NCBI GenBank assembly: GCA_011524535.1
Contig: WTKD01000006.1
Span: forward strand, 43,601-107,600
Direction: 5' to 3'
DNA length: 64,000 bases
DNA from: Spirochaetaceae bacterium
Lineage (GTDB): Bacteria; Spirochaetota; Spirochaetia; WTKD01
How positions within the stretch are numbered: position 1 is the stretch's first letter; the number at the start of each line of letters is the position of its first letter. A program made the position numbers and the translations under genes. The notes under the pieces are model-generated. The model saw only the letters and a program-made list of their open reading frames with translations, was not told where the DNA came from and searched no databases. Positions 1 through 10,607 of the stretch are shown here, one piece after another.

Positions 1-77
1 GATCACGACGAAGAGCATGATGATCACGACGAAGAGCATGATGATCACGACGAAGAGCATGATGATCACGACGAAGC
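1..77 (+). repeat. 21-bp tandem repeat gatcacgacgaagagcatgat, three exact copies plus a partial fourth, encoding DHDEEHD
   Basis: Read directly: 1-21, 22-42, 43-63 identical; 64-77 partial. Confidence 0.95.
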
Positions 78-603
78 CGCAACAGGTTCCTATGACTACC
101 ACATATGGCTTGATCCATCCCTCGTTGGTGTAGTTGCTGAACATCTATTCGAAAAACTATCTGCTCTATATCCACAACACCGCACATTAATGAAAGAAAA
201 TTTGGATGAATTTCATGAAAAACTTGAAACCATCGCGTTAGATGTCGGGAATATTCTCACACCAGTACAGGAGAAATCCTTTATCGTAGTTCATGATGGC
301 ATGCAATATTTTGAAAACGCTTTTGGTTTAGAACGATCGTTTGCCCTCTTTCCTGAAGAAGCAGTAAACCTTTCGGGAAAACGAGCTACCGAACTCATAG
401 ATGAAATTGAGTCTAATGACATAAAAGTCATGTTTATAGAAAATCAATTTAGTTACGACGTCTATACCGAACTTGGAGAACAACTTTCACTTAACACCTA
501 TTCTATAGACCCTTTAGGAATAACCATAGACAGAAACAAGGATCATTATTTTGTATTGATTACATCACTCGCAGAAACGATAGCTGAAGCATTGAATAAT
601 TAG
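1..603 (+). CDS. Metal (Zn/Mn) ABC transporter substrate-binding protein, ZnuA/TroA-like, 5' truncated by window edge
   Basis: Frame is open from base 1 (DHDEEHD repeats...YDYHIWLDPSLVGVVAEHL...), upstream of the ORF-track start at 190. His/Asp-rich loop and the YHIWLDP motif are typical of cluster A-I metal SBPs. Confidence 0.9.
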   Translation, partial: DHDEEHDDHDEEHDDHDEEHDDHDEAATGSYDYHIWLDPSLVGVVAEHLFEKLSALYPQHRTLMKENLDEFHEKLETIALDVGNILTPVQEKSFIVVHDGMQYFENAFGLERSFALFPEEAVNLSGKRATELIDEIESNDIKVMFIENQFSYDVYTELGEQLSLNTYSIDPLGITIDRNKDHYFVLITSLAETIAEALNN

Positions 604-626
604 ACTTGTACCAATCGCGCTCGTTG

Positions 627-1487
627 CTACTTTAATGCTATGTAGTCAATGAGCGTTTTACAAATTCGCTCTAAAGATTGTCCTTTTGTATAATCTGCAG
701 GAGCGATATATCCCGCCCGCTTATGCTTAAGCAATGTCTCTGCCTGCATACGCGCTGAAGATTTATCGGGATCATAGACCACAACCGAATGACCCCCTTG
801 ATAATTAAGCATTCTCATAGCAGCAACGTCCGTTTCTCCGTCTCCAATATATATCATTCGAGAAAAGGGGATAGGACGGTATTCTTCTGGAAAAAATGCA
901 TTTAATTCTGTATCATCCCATAACTCGAAGGATCCTTTGTTGATACGAAACAAAAATTGGACCTTATTGGTATGGTTGATTGCAAGGGCCGGCCACGTTG
1001 CATGTCCTTGGTCATCAAAAGCAAATGAAGAAGCAAAAATATGAGAAAAATACTTTGCAATTGGAACTCCGAGTATCATCTCCCTTGGGCCACAAGAGAC
1101 AATAGCGTGCTCAACCAAATAGTCATGCTTTTTTGCATAATTGTTGATTCGCTTAAACCAATCATCGAGGCCAGCGAACAATCGCGCTTTTTGACCCGAC
1201 TGAGAAAAAACCTCCCTTGTTAGCAAAACTTTCGATTGTTGTGCCTTTTGAATAGTAAGCCACATATACGCCAATATGGCATCCATATCATGCGTTTTTG
1301 CAAGTTCATGGGCTTCTCTCCAAAAAGATTCTGAATCTACCCCTATTTTCTTAAAGAACACATCCTCCTGAATATTCCCACGAGCCAATGTTCCATCAAA
1401 GTCATATATAATAACTATGGTTCTGCATTTTTCTTCAGTTAATTTTCGTTTCTCTTCATACAATGCATGAGATCGAGTAGGGAGCAT
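627..1487 (-). CDS. HAD-superfamily hydrolase
   Basis: IIYDFDGTLARGN motif I, SCGPREMI, and IYIGDGETDVAAMR motif IV. Confidence 0.85.
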   Translation of the reverse strand: MLPTRSHALYEEKRKLTEEKCRTIVIIYDFDGTLARGNIQEDVFFKKIGVDSESFWREAHELAKTHDMDAILAYMWLTIQKAQQSKVLLTREVFSQSGQKARLFAGLDDWFKRINNYAKKHDYLVEHAIVSCGPREMILGVPIAKYFSHIFASSFAFDDQGHATWPALAINHTNKVQFLFRINKGSFELWDDTELNAFFPEEYRPIPFSRMIYIGDGETDVAAMRMLNYQGGHSVVVYDPDKSSARMQAETLLKHKRAGYIAPADYTKGQSLERICKTLIDYIALK

Positions 1488-1613
1488 ATCACACTGTACG
1501 TCAGGATTTACAGAGATTCAAGCTTCCTTTCTTTAGCAAAAAAAGGATATATATTACCATAACGCAGATATGCCAATATGCAAATCTTTAACTGTACATT
1601 TTGAAAAGCTCCT

Positions 1614-2147
1614 ATGGAATTAAAAACATTAATCACCCTCCTTCGTGGCATAAACGTAGGGAGAGCAAATCGAATCAGCATGAAAGAACTAAATGCGATT
1701 TTCTTACAGGCAGGATGCCAAGCCTGTAGTACATACGTTCAAAGTGGGAATGCTTGTGTGGTCCATGAATCAAAAAGGCAACTGATCGATCAGATTTCCC
1801 CTATTTTTGCAGAGCGTTTCGGCTCACTCGTTGCGCTATTTGTGTATACCTCCGAAGAATGGGGAAATATAATAAAGAATCTTCCCTATCCAATCGAACC
1901 TATGCCCTATGTAACATTTATGCAAACAGAGATATCTCCTGATCAACTCGAGAAAATTCGCAGTACACTCGAACCAACAGAATCGATTACATTCCAGGGC
2001 TCCTGTTTGTATTACACCGGAAAAACACCAGGCACATCCAAATTCAGCAATACATGGGTCGAACAATGCACTCAAAGTCTCACAACAACACGAAACTGGA
2101 ATACAGTCACAGCCATGCAAACAAAAATCCAATCATTCTATTGCTAA
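1614..2147 (+). CDS. DUF1697 family protein
   Basis: TLLRGINVGRANRISMKELNAIF N-terminus is characteristic of DUF1697. Confidence 0.85.
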   Translation: MELKTLITLLRGINVGRANRISMKELNAIFLQAGCQACSTYVQSGNACVVHESKRQLIDQISPIFAERFGSLVALFVYTSEEWGNIIKNLPYPIEPMPYVTFMQTEISPDQLEKIRSTLEPTESITFQGSCLYYTGKTPGTSKFSNTWVEQCTQSLTTTRNWNTVTAMQTKIQSFYC

Positions 2148-2186
2148 TCCATCGGTGAAAATCCTCTCTTACACCACAGTGCTAGA

Positions 2187-2208
2187 CCGCCCCGACTAAT
2201 TGGGGTGG
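2187..2208. terminator. Stem-loop between convergent genes
   Basis: CCGCCCC...GGGGTGG stem with one wobble pair. Confidence 0.45.
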
Positions 2209-2220
2209 CAGGATTGTTCA

Positions 2221-3549
2221 TTATTGAAGTTTTCTAACCAACTCTCTATATAGTGATTGGCTTTCTGCTGTGCCAATATATGACCCAGTAGGCATCTTGT
2301 ATAAAGAAGCAAATCCATCACCATCAATCTGTATGAGTTCTTGCTTCATTTTTGCGTACAATATCCTTCTCACCGATTCATCGATGCGTTCTTCTGATAG
2401 TTTTCCTGATCCGATTGCTTGCAGCAATGCGGCCCTCGCTCGCGTCATACTCGCAGGTTTTAGCAATATGTCATTGCCCGCCTGCACGGCTAATACAAAA
2501 ATGTCTTCTGATGAAACCGCCCCCACTACTCCCCTCATTCCCAAAGAATCTGTGATAGCTAATCCAGAAAACTTCAACTGTTCGCGCATGAGAACTTTCA
2601 ACTGGGGCGAAAGACTTGTCGGAAGCTCGTCATCAAATATATTTTTATATACAACATGCGAACTCATAAGAGCATCTGCGCCTGCATTTAACCCAGCTCG
2701 GAATGGACCGACTGCATCCATAATTTCTTCGACGGAATCATAACTCACCGTAACTTCTTCGTGAGTATCAGCTTGTGCCCCTCCCTGACCAGGGAAATGC
2801 TTCAATACAGCACTCACATTTTCAGATTGCAAACCCTCAACATATGCACTTACCATCCTGCTTACAAGAGCTCTATCATTACCAAAGGCACGATCGCCAA
2901 TTGAAGCATTATCTGGGTTCGTAAGAACATCAGCGAGAGGAGCAAGGTTCATCGTAATCCCCAAGGAACGCAACTGCTTGCCCGTATGCTGTGCAAGTTT
3001 CTCTATAAATGCTGCATCGTCTATAGACGCAAGTACGGCGGGAGAAGGATGATTCTTCATTAGAGGATCATCAATATCTTTAAGACGATTGACTCTTCCC
3101 CCTTCATAGTCGATGGCAACTGTGGCAGGAATGTTCATGTTCTCCTGTATGGTATGAAGCAGGGTTTTAATCTGTTCTGCAGAACGAATATTTTCACGAT
3201 ATACAATAATTCCGCCCGGTTGCAAATCAGAAATACTATTGATATAGTCTTGATTTGCCGCTGTTATGAATGAGCCCCGTGAAATCATCGGAATCATAAA
3301 CAACTGAGATACTTTTTCTTCCAAAGACATGGTCTCAATAAACATGTCTACGTACTCACGAGATCCCACTAGCCCTTCGATACCAGAAGGAGGGGTTACG
3401 GTTTCAAGCTCAAGTTCTGTCTGTGTTGTCGCTGATTCTGGAGATGAAGGGATAATTCCGTCAGAAAGATCGTATACCTGCGCATCCGATTGGCAAGATA
3501 TCAGCCCGATGAGCATGCATGCCACAAAACATTTCGCTATATATTTCAT
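2221..3549 (-). CDS. Glycoside hydrolase family 3 (beta-N-acetylhexosaminidase NagZ-like), lipoprotein
   Basis: Lipobox LIGLISC; VAIDYEGGRVNRL, LKHFPGQGGAQADTHEE and AITDSLGMRGV motifs. Confidence 0.9.
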   Translation of the reverse strand: MKYIAKCFVACMLIGLISCQSDAQVYDLSDGIIPSSPESATTQTELELETVTPPSGIEGLVGSREYVDMFIETMSLEEKVSQLFMIPMISRGSFITAANQDYINSISDLQPGGIIVYRENIRSAEQIKTLLHTIQENMNIPATVAIDYEGGRVNRLKDIDDPLMKNHPSPAVLASIDDAAFIEKLAQHTGKQLRSLGITMNLAPLADVLTNPDNASIGDRAFGNDRALVSRMVSAYVEGLQSENVSAVLKHFPGQGGAQADTHEEVTVSYDSVEEIMDAVGPFRAGLNAGADALMSSHVVYKNIFDDELPTSLSPQLKVLMREQLKFSGLAITDSLGMRGVVGAVSSEDIFVLAVQAGNDILLKPASMTRARAALLQAIGSGKLSEERIDESVRRILYAKMKQELIQIDGDGFASLYKMPTGSYIGTAESQSLYRELVRKLQ

Positions 3550-3761
3550 TTTTTTCTCCTTTGATGTCTGTCTTCACTCGTACAATTCTCACATAAATAT
3601 ACTATACTTTTAATACCTATTATGTCCATTGTATTAATAATTATTCATACAAATCTTTTTAATGATCCGCTGATACGCCCAATTTCTACCCATTCTTGAT
3701 GCTATTTACCTTTATACAACCCCAAAAATGTTTTTTTCTTAGACTTCAATCCACTCTCTGA

Positions 3762-4595
3762 TTATGCACGAGATACCATACCCTCTGGCGGTTTCTTACC
3801 AGAAATCTTTCGCATGTATCGATAGGTCACTACCGCAAATACTAGGGCTGATACCACACTCAAGATACTAAATCCCACGCGTATACTCGATCCTAAAAAT
3901 AAATAGAGCCCCCCTTTTGTAAGAATATATAACACAAACGCTATATTCATGTCGATCTGGCGCTGTTTTCGATTAAAAACACCCGCGATAACACAAAAGA
4001 TCAAAAGGAGCCCATAAAAATAGTTGAAATATAGCCCGCGGCTCACGCTATTCATGATACTAACCCCAAGAACCGTAGGATCTATCGGTATTTGGGTTGC
4101 CATAAGTCCTACTAATATTGCTACCACTAGGGATAATGATCGATATGTTGTTATTGATGTTGTCCTTCCATACATACCAAACAGCATAAGAAACATCGTA
4201 GACAATACCATACCAAACACGTATAGGCGGGTAAAGTTCACCAAATACTGATAAGAAAATTCCAAATCAATGCCCCACCAGATCCACTGCGGAATAAGGT
4301 CAAATATGCTCAATAAGAGAAGCAAAAACAGATAGTACATTTCGGCATTTGTGTTTTTTGTCATCCCACGCCACATACCAACTGCGGTGCAGATCATGCA
4401 CATAACAGAACAATATACAAGGATTATTTGAATATTTATGTTTGGAAGGTCTTCTAATGCCGAGCCAACAATAATTGCAATCCCTTCTGAATTCTGCATG
4501 ATGCTATATATCCCTTGTATCGTTGAAGCGAGTACACCCAAGATAGCAATCAATGCAAAAACACCCGAACAAATGACGAAAATCATCTGACGCAT
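3762..4595 (-). CDS. Hypothetical polytopic membrane protein
   Basis: 277 aa with multiple hydrophobic segments; no family recognised. Confidence 0.7.
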   Translation of the reverse strand: MRQMIFVICSGVFALIAILGVLASTIQGIYSIMQNSEGIAIIVGSALEDLPNINIQIILVYCSVMCMICTAVGMWRGMTKNTNAEMYYLFLLLLLSIFDLIPQWIWWGIDLEFSYQYLVNFTRLYVFGMVLSTMFLMLFGMYGRTTSITTYRSLSLVVAILVGLMATQIPIDPTVLGVSIMNSVSRGLYFNYFYGLLLIFCVIAGVFNRKQRQIDMNIAFVLYILTKGGLYLFLGSSIRVGFSILSVVSALVFAVVTYRYMRKISGKKPPEGMVSRA

Positions 4596-4665
4596 ACACG
4601 AATATACGACATTGGTGCAAAAAATTCTACATTTTCGATGGTATTGATCGACATATAATGTAGAT

Positions 4666-5349
4666 ATGTGTAGGTTGCGTCATGTGTACATGTTAGGATT
4701 TCTTTTTGTTGCGTTCTTCGTTCATGCAACCGATTATGCAGAGTTCGTAAACTTGGGATTTTCCAACGATTCAAAATATTTTATGTTTTCGCAGTATGGG
4801 CATGTAGACGATGATATCTTCGCCGAATTGATCGTAGTAGACGTTGAAAAAAACAGATACGCACCAAGCGGATATTTCTATGAACAATTCTCGGGTCCAT
4901 TTCCGGTCGGACAAACCGGTCAAGGCGCCATGCTCACAACATTGGCCAACAATAACGGTCTGAGAAATCGTTACAATATAGATCATGTCGAAACCGGGCG
5001 GATAATCTACTTTTCTCTTCTGGATAATCCAAAAAGCGATATCCAGTTCCGAGACACTGTAACCAACACTCAATATTCTGTATTGCTTACTCAGAGCAAT
5101 ATTCAAGCAACCTCAAGTATTGAGAGCAGTTTTTCAATAGAATTAACAACAACCCATCCTGAGGGAGGGCAACGTTTTTTTAAAATCGGGGAACCACACC
5201 GATACCGCGAGAACGTACAAGAATACTCTATACAACAAATCATTACATCAGAAGACAACCGGACCTTGGTGTTTCTAATCGCCATGAAAAAAAATGTTGC
5301 TGGAAAAATCTCATTCCGCTATATGGTTGAAACCGTTGTTATACGCTAG
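4666..5349 (+). CDS. DUF2259-like secreted protein
   Basis: Signal peptide then YAEFVNLGFSNDSKYFMFSQYGHVDDDIFAEL, resembling DUF2259. Confidence 0.7.
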   Translation: MCRLRHVYMLGFLFVAFFVHATDYAEFVNLGFSNDSKYFMFSQYGHVDDDIFAELIVVDVEKNRYAPSGYFYEQFSGPFPVGQTGQGAMLTTLANNNGLRNRYNIDHVETGRIIYFSLLDNPKSDIQFRDTVTNTQYSVLLTQSNIQATSSIESSFSIELTTTHPEGGQRFFKIGEPHRYRENVQEYSIQQIITSEDNRTLVFLIAMKKNVAGKISFRYMVETVVIR

Positions 5350-5358
5350 GATGATACC

Positions 5359-6786
5359 ATGTCAGATTCGATCACACCCCGCTCAAAAGACTATTCAAAC
5401 TGGTATCTTGATATAATCCTAAAGGCTAAATTGGCTGACTATTCTCCTGTCCGCGGATGCATGGTAATTCGACCAAGAGGCTTCGCCATCTGGGAAGCCA
5501 TCCAATCCCAACTCGACAGGATGTTCAAAGAATCTGGACATTTAAATGCCTATTTTCCTCTACTTATTCCTGAAGAGTACATTCAGAAGGAAGCAGACCA
5601 CATCGAAGGATTTGCACCAGAACTAGCAATAGTAACCCACGGAGGCGGAGAAAAGCTTGAAAAGCCCTATATAATTCGCCCTACCTCGGAGACAATCATC
5701 TGGAGCATGTATAAACAATGGATACATTCATACAGAGACCTCCCTCTATTACTTAACCAATGGGCGAATGTCATGCGCTGGGAGAAACGAACTCGATTAT
5801 TTCTAAGAACAACCGAGTTTCTATGGCAAGAAGGGCACACTGCTCATGCAACAAAAGAAGAAGCCCAAGAAGAAACCCAGCATATATTTGAGATATACAA
5901 AAACTTTGCCCACAACTACATGGCGATGTATTGTATCGGCGGGAAAAAAAGTGAATCAGAAAAATTTGCAGGCGCAGTCGAGACATATTCCATCGAATCG
6001 CTGATGCAAGATGGCAAGGTTATTCAAGCAGGAACTTCACATTTTCTTGGTCAAAATTTTGCTCGCGTCTTCGATGTGCAGTTTCAGTCCGAACAGGGAA
6101 GTCAGGAATATGTTTGGGCTACCTCTTGGGGAGTTTCTACGCGGCTTATTGGCGCATTGATCATGGCTCATTCCGATGACAAAGGGCTCCTCCTTCCACC
6201 GAGACTCGCTCCAACTCAGATTATTATTCAAGCAATCTATCGTGAAAATACGAAAAATGAAGTACTCACATGCGCACAGAGTATTTTTGATGAATTATCT
6301 GAATCATTCAGATGTGTGCTCGACACAGATGCTCGTCATTCTCCTGGATGGAGATTTGCCGAATCAGAATTACAAGGTATTCCAATACGTATAGAAATCG
6401 GACAAAAAGATATAGAAAAAAATTCATGCCTTGTATCAAGACGCGATACCGGTGAAAAAAACGCGATCCCACGTAATGCTCTGGGCTCTGCTATTGCCCC
6501 GTTGCTGAATGCAATACAAACAAATATGTTTGAACGGCACAAAGCATTCACAGAAGAACACACCCACACACCCGATAATTACACCGAGCTAAAATCGCTA
6601 TTTGAAGGTCCAATTCCGGGATACTGTATTATCCCCTGGGATGGAGAACTTTCTTCCGAACAAAAACTAAAAGAAGACACCAAGGCGACAATCCGAGCAA
6701 TACTCGATCAACCTCCTCCGCGTAGCACCTGTATAATCAGCGGACGCCCCGCAAAACAATGCGTTATCGTGGGAAAAGCTTATTAG
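5359..6786 (+). CDS. proS: Prolyl-tRNA synthetase, archaeal/eukaryotic-like (type 3)
   Basis: [55 protein letters not shown]; no bacterial editing insertion. Confidence 0.95.
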   Translation: MSDSITPRSKDYSNWYLDIILKAKLADYSPVRGCMVIRPRGFAIWEAIQSQLDRMFKESGHLNAYFPLLIPEEYIQKEADHIEGFAPELAIVTHGGGEKLEKPYIIRPTSETIIWSMYKQWIHSYRDLPLLLNQWANVMRWEKRTRLFLRTTEFLWQEGHTAHATKEEAQEETQHIFEIYKNFAHNYMAMYCIGGKKSESEKFAGAVETYSIESLMQDGKVIQAGTSHFLGQNFARVFDVQFQSEQGSQEYVWATSWGVSTRLIGALIMAHSDDKGLLLPPRLAPTQIIIQAIYRENTKNEVLTCAQSIFDELSESFRCVLDTDARHSPGWRFAESELQGIPIRIEIGQKDIEKNSCLVSRRDTGEKNAIPRNALGSAIAPLLNAIQTNMFERHKAFTEEHTHTPDNYTELKSLFEGPIPGYCIIPWDGELSSEQKLKEDTKATIRAILDQPPPRSTCIISGRPAKQCVIVGKAY

Positions 6787-6821
6787 CCGAACATATTCCA
6801 ATAACACGTCCATATATATCG

Positions 6822-8102
6822 CTATCCATCTCTGTTCAAAACAAAATGTCTATCCTTGATAAAGGAAGTCTCTCTGGATTCTTCGACTACGCGTTCTTTT
6901 TTTAGTACCAAGACAAACATAACCCCCGCACAATCAAGTGCAGCTGCCAGGCGTTGTAGAATAGCCAGCATCGGATAAAGAATAAAATACATAGAAGAAC
7001 CTACCCCCAACAGTGGAGGGGCGATACTTGCGAGAACAAGGATGAAATTATTATAAGGGTTATTAAAGAGAAGAATTGTAAAAAAAGGAACGCCCAGAAT
7101 AACGATGAGGGTTTGTGTAAATGTTATCGTTAACGCACTATAGGAACGAAGAATAACAATGCAACACAGTGAAACTACAAACACAGTCCCTAACCTAAAG
7201 AGCAATGTGCTTGCAATCAGCCTTGATGAATACATGGGATGCGGAAAGGAAAACGATTCACTTGTACTCCGATACATACTCGGCAAACTGTAAAGAACAT
7301 CCCCAGTAGACAAGGCAAATAACATAGGTGGCACTATGGATGTAATCCACAGCCGATACATATTTTCTTTTCTGAAAACATTAAGAAGTAGTGGCAATAT
7401 TCCAAATATAATTACACTAATGGATAGGGCGACAATCAAAAATAGCGATGTAAAAACCGATTCAGAAAACAAGTCAAGCGCTTTCCACACGGTATCACTC
7501 CCGAGAACAATAAGAAATCCGGCGCAAACAGTGGTTGATATCCGCAATAATTGCCATACTGCATACCAGCTCAATTCCAAAAATTTGGCCACACTGTTCT
7601 TGCCAAGTTTTTTTTCCGTGAGCGCTAAACACGCTATCAGTATAGCTGCGACACAGAGCGGCAGCACGTTATCAGTTTGCGGCAGGAGTAATTCAAATCC
7701 ATTAGCTGGGAACATCTGTTGTAATGTATCAAATAGGGTTTGTTGTTCAAGCAAGATTTCGCTCTGGAACTGGGGTGGGAGACGATCCGAAACAAAAAAA
7801 ACCCCTACAAGATATCCAAAAAAACTCCCACACAAAAAAAGCACCAGTATTAGAATAAGAATACTGGCAACGTTTTTTATCTGTTGCCTACGCTGCACCG
7901 CAGCGATCATGGAAAGGGGAAGCCCAGCGACAATTACAAAACTCAAAACAAATCGACCAACTATTCGCATAGTCTCGACAACTTCGGGATAATAATCAGC
8001 AACAAATCCACGTAGGCCAGGAATATAGGCAAGGACAATACCTATAGCAAACCCTACTACACTTTGAATCCATAACTTCATACTACCTCCTCTTGCAATC
8101 AA
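6822..8102 (-). CDS. Dicarboxylate/amino acid:cation symporter-like (SDF family)
   Basis: Overall hydrophobicity pattern and N-terminal region resembling the family; conserved motifs are divergent. Confidence 0.65.
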   Translation of the reverse strand: MIARGGSMKLWIQSVVGFAIGIVLAYIPGLRGFVADYYPEVVETMRIVGRFVLSFVIVAGLPLSMIAAVQRRQQIKNVASILILILVLFLCGSFFGYLVGVFFVSDRLPPQFQSEILLEQQTLFDTLQQMFPANGFELLLPQTDNVLPLCVAAILIACLALTEKKLGKNSVAKFLELSWYAVWQLLRISTTVCAGFLIVLGSDTVWKALDLFSESVFTSLFLIVALSISVIIFGILPLLLNVFRKENMYRLWITSIVPPMLFALSTGDVLYSLPSMYRSTSESFSFPHPMYSSRLIASTLLFRLGTVFVVSLCCIVILRSYSALTITFTQTLIVILGVPFFTILLFNNPYNNFILVLASIAPPLLGVGSSMYFILYPMLAILQRLAAALDCAGVMFVLVLKKERVVEESRETSFIKDRHFVLNRDG

Positions 8103-8176
8103 GATATATGCTTAGACCTTGGTCGAAAAGTATCTATACCTTAAAACAAATTATATGATATCTTGTTAAAACCACT

Positions 8177-9937
8177 ATGAACATATACATACACCAGGTG
8201 AATTCAATCATTGGAAACATCAACCATAACGCAGAGATAATTATACGCTTAACCAATGAAACTCCCCCCGGGAGCATTTCCATTTTCCCAGAACTCATGC
8301 TCAGTGGATATCCAACCCTTGATCTTGCCGAAATGGATTGGTTTTTGGAGTCGATTGAGCGAAAATTAGAGCACATACAAGCCTCTGTAGAAGAAGACAG
8401 ACTCTGTATATTTGGAACCATTCTGCGATCTTTGCACTCTGATGGGAAAAAAGCCCAAAATACTTGTATTGGGCTCACTCGCAAAGGTATTATCCATAAT
8501 CAAGCAAAATTTCTATTGCCCAGTTATGATATTTTTCATGAAAGCAGAAATTTTGAACCCTCACGATCAACGAGCGTTCTTACTTGGCGATCGTTAACTA
8601 TTGCAACGGCCATTTGTGAAGACATATGGGGAGAAGTCGAAAATCGATACCAGGAATCTCCTATCCCATCCATACTCAGCTCCAACCCCCATCTCTTAAT
8701 CGTAATTTCCGCCTCTCCTTACACCAAGCAAAAAAAATACGAACGACATACCATTTTGAAACATATCGCGAAACAATACGCAGTACCTATATGTTATTGC
8801 AATCTAATCGGTGCAACCGACGGCATAGTATTCGATGGATGCTCTAGTTTCGTACAATGCGACGGATCAATCGCCGCAGAAGCATCTAATCGCACCCCAG
8901 ACACCATTCTTGCCAGTATCATTCCTCCAAGCGATACTCAAACCCTTCCAGAAAAATCGCTTGAATCGAAGAATACTACCGAAAAAATAGACGCTCACCC
9001 ACAGCTCCTCCTTCAGGAAAATGCACAGCCTCCTACCCCAAGCCCCGCCCCAATCTCCTTGCCCAACAATTATTCATTTGCGAGCCCTAAAAACTCCCAA
9101 GACATTGTTGACGCTTTATCACTTGGTATACACGATTTTTGCCACAAAAATGGCTTTGAAAAAGTACATATCGGATTGTCCGGAGGAATCGATTCAGCCC
9201 TAGTGGCCTGTCTAGCAAGTATAGCGCTTGGGCCACACCAGGTACTTGGCATCATGATGCCATCGCACATAAGCAGTCCGGCCAGTATTACCGACTCATT
9301 GGAATTAGCATCGGTTCTCGGTATACAAACCAAAGAAATCCCCATAGAGGATAGTGTTCAGGCTCTATCTACCACCCTAGAACATTCATTTTCTAATGCG
9401 CAGTCTTTTGACCTCATGAGAGAAAATGTACAGGCGCGTATACGAGGCACCATATTAATGGCTTATGCCAACACTACTCGATCCTTATTGCTTAGCACTG
9501 GAAACAAATCAGAAATGGCAACCGGATACTGTACTCTATATGGAGATATGTGTGGAGGATTGGCCGTTATAGCAGATCTGTATAAAACAGAGGTGTACAC
9601 ATTATATCGACATCTACAAAAAAATTACGCTCTCCTCCCTGAAAATATCTGTAAAAAACCCCCTTCTGCAGAACTCAGACCAGACCAGACCGATCAGGAT
9701 ACATTGCCTCCATACGCCGACCTCGACGAAATACTGCGTCTTTTTATCGAAGAACATCGCTCTACGGCCGATATTCTTGCTCTTGGGTTTCAAAAAGAAA
9801 TGATTGCAACCGTTCTTTCTCTTGTATCGCAAGCCGAATTTAAGCGACATCAAGCTCCACCTATCATAAAAATATCTCCGGTAAGCTTTGGAGATGGCAG
9901 ACGCATATCGATTAGTACCCAATTGCATTTCTTTTGA
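8177..9937 (+). CDS. nadE: Glutamine-dependent NAD+ synthetase
   Basis: N-terminal nitrilase domain (SIFPELMLSGYPTLDL, ICEDIWGE) and C-terminal GLSGGIDSALVACLA, STGNKSEMATGYCTLYGDMCGG. Confidence 0.96.
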   Translation: MNIYIHQVNSIIGNINHNAEIIIRLTNETPPGSISIFPELMLSGYPTLDLAEMDWFLESIERKLEHIQASVEEDRLCIFGTILRSLHSDGKKAQNTCIGLTRKGIIHNQAKFLLPSYDIFHESRNFEPSRSTSVLTWRSLTIATAICEDIWGEVENRYQESPIPSILSSNPHLLIVISASPYTKQKKYERHTILKHIAKQYAVPICYCNLIGATDGIVFDGCSSFVQCDGSIAAEASNRTPDTILASIIPPSDTQTLPEKSLESKNTTEKIDAHPQLLLQENAQPPTPSPAPISLPNNYSFASPKNSQDIVDALSLGIHDFCHKNGFEKVHIGLSGGIDSALVACLASIALGPHQVLGIMMPSHISSPASITDSLELASVLGIQTKEIPIEDSVQALSTTLEHSFSNAQSFDLMRENVQARIRGTILMAYANTTRSLLLSTGNKSEMATGYCTLYGDMCGGLAVIADLYKTEVYTLYRHLQKNYALLPENICKKPPSAELRPDQTDQDTLPPYADLDEILRLFIEEHRSTADILALGFQKEMIATVLSLVSQAEFKRHQAPPIIKISPVSFGDGRRISISTQLHFF

Positions 9938-9958
9938 ATCTAAACAACAATATTAGTA

Positions 9959-10513
9959 ATGAGAGAAGATACGTTAATCCCCGCAGAAATAGTTTCTGTC
10001 GCTATAACTAATAAAGGGGATGCAATATTCATCCGTCCAGAAAACGATGAAACCCATATTGTGCCCATTTTCATTAGACCCTTTGAGTCGCAGGCAATAA
10101 AGTTTGCTCTATCGAATGTATCCATCCCAAGACCCCTTACCCACGATCTGATCGTGGAATTACTGTTAAAACTCAAAGTAACCGTTGAGCGAGTTGAAAT
10201 CACCCATCTTCGTGAAAAAACGTTTTATTCACGTATTGTCCTAAAACAGGGCTTGAAACGCATGAACATAGATGCGCGACCTTCTGACAGTATAAACATC
10301 GCCTTACGATACCCCTGTCAATTGTTTATAGCTGAATCGATTATCGAAGAAGCCAGTGTAAACCTTGAACTCATTCAAGGCAAAGAACATCAACCTGAGG
10401 CTCCTAAAAAAACAAACACCGAAACCCTTGAAAAAATGTTGGAAAGAGCTATCGCGGAAGAAGACTACGAAGAAGCCGCCCATATTCGTGATCAGCTCCT
10501 ATCAGAATCATAA
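9959..10513 (+). CDS. Bifunctional nuclease family (DUF151) protein with C-terminal UVR motif
   Basis: IRPFESQAIKFAL...RPLTHDLI, DARPSDSINIALR; C-terminal LEKMLERAIAEEDYEEAAHIRDQL UVR motif. Confidence 0.9.
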   Translation: MREDTLIPAEIVSVAITNKGDAIFIRPENDETHIVPIFIRPFESQAIKFALSNVSIPRPLTHDLIVELLLKLKVTVERVEITHLREKTFYSRIVLKQGLKRMNIDARPSDSINIALRYPCQLFIAESIIEEASVNLELIQGKEHQPEAPKKTNTETLEKMLERAIAEEDYEEAAHIRDQLLSES

Positions 10514-10607
10514 CTCTTGATCGACTGCCCCTTCAAAGATTACTCGAAAGTCGTTTTTGAACAGGTTCCCTGAATGTGTATCTCGTTTATATGTCTTTCT
10601 TAATTAA

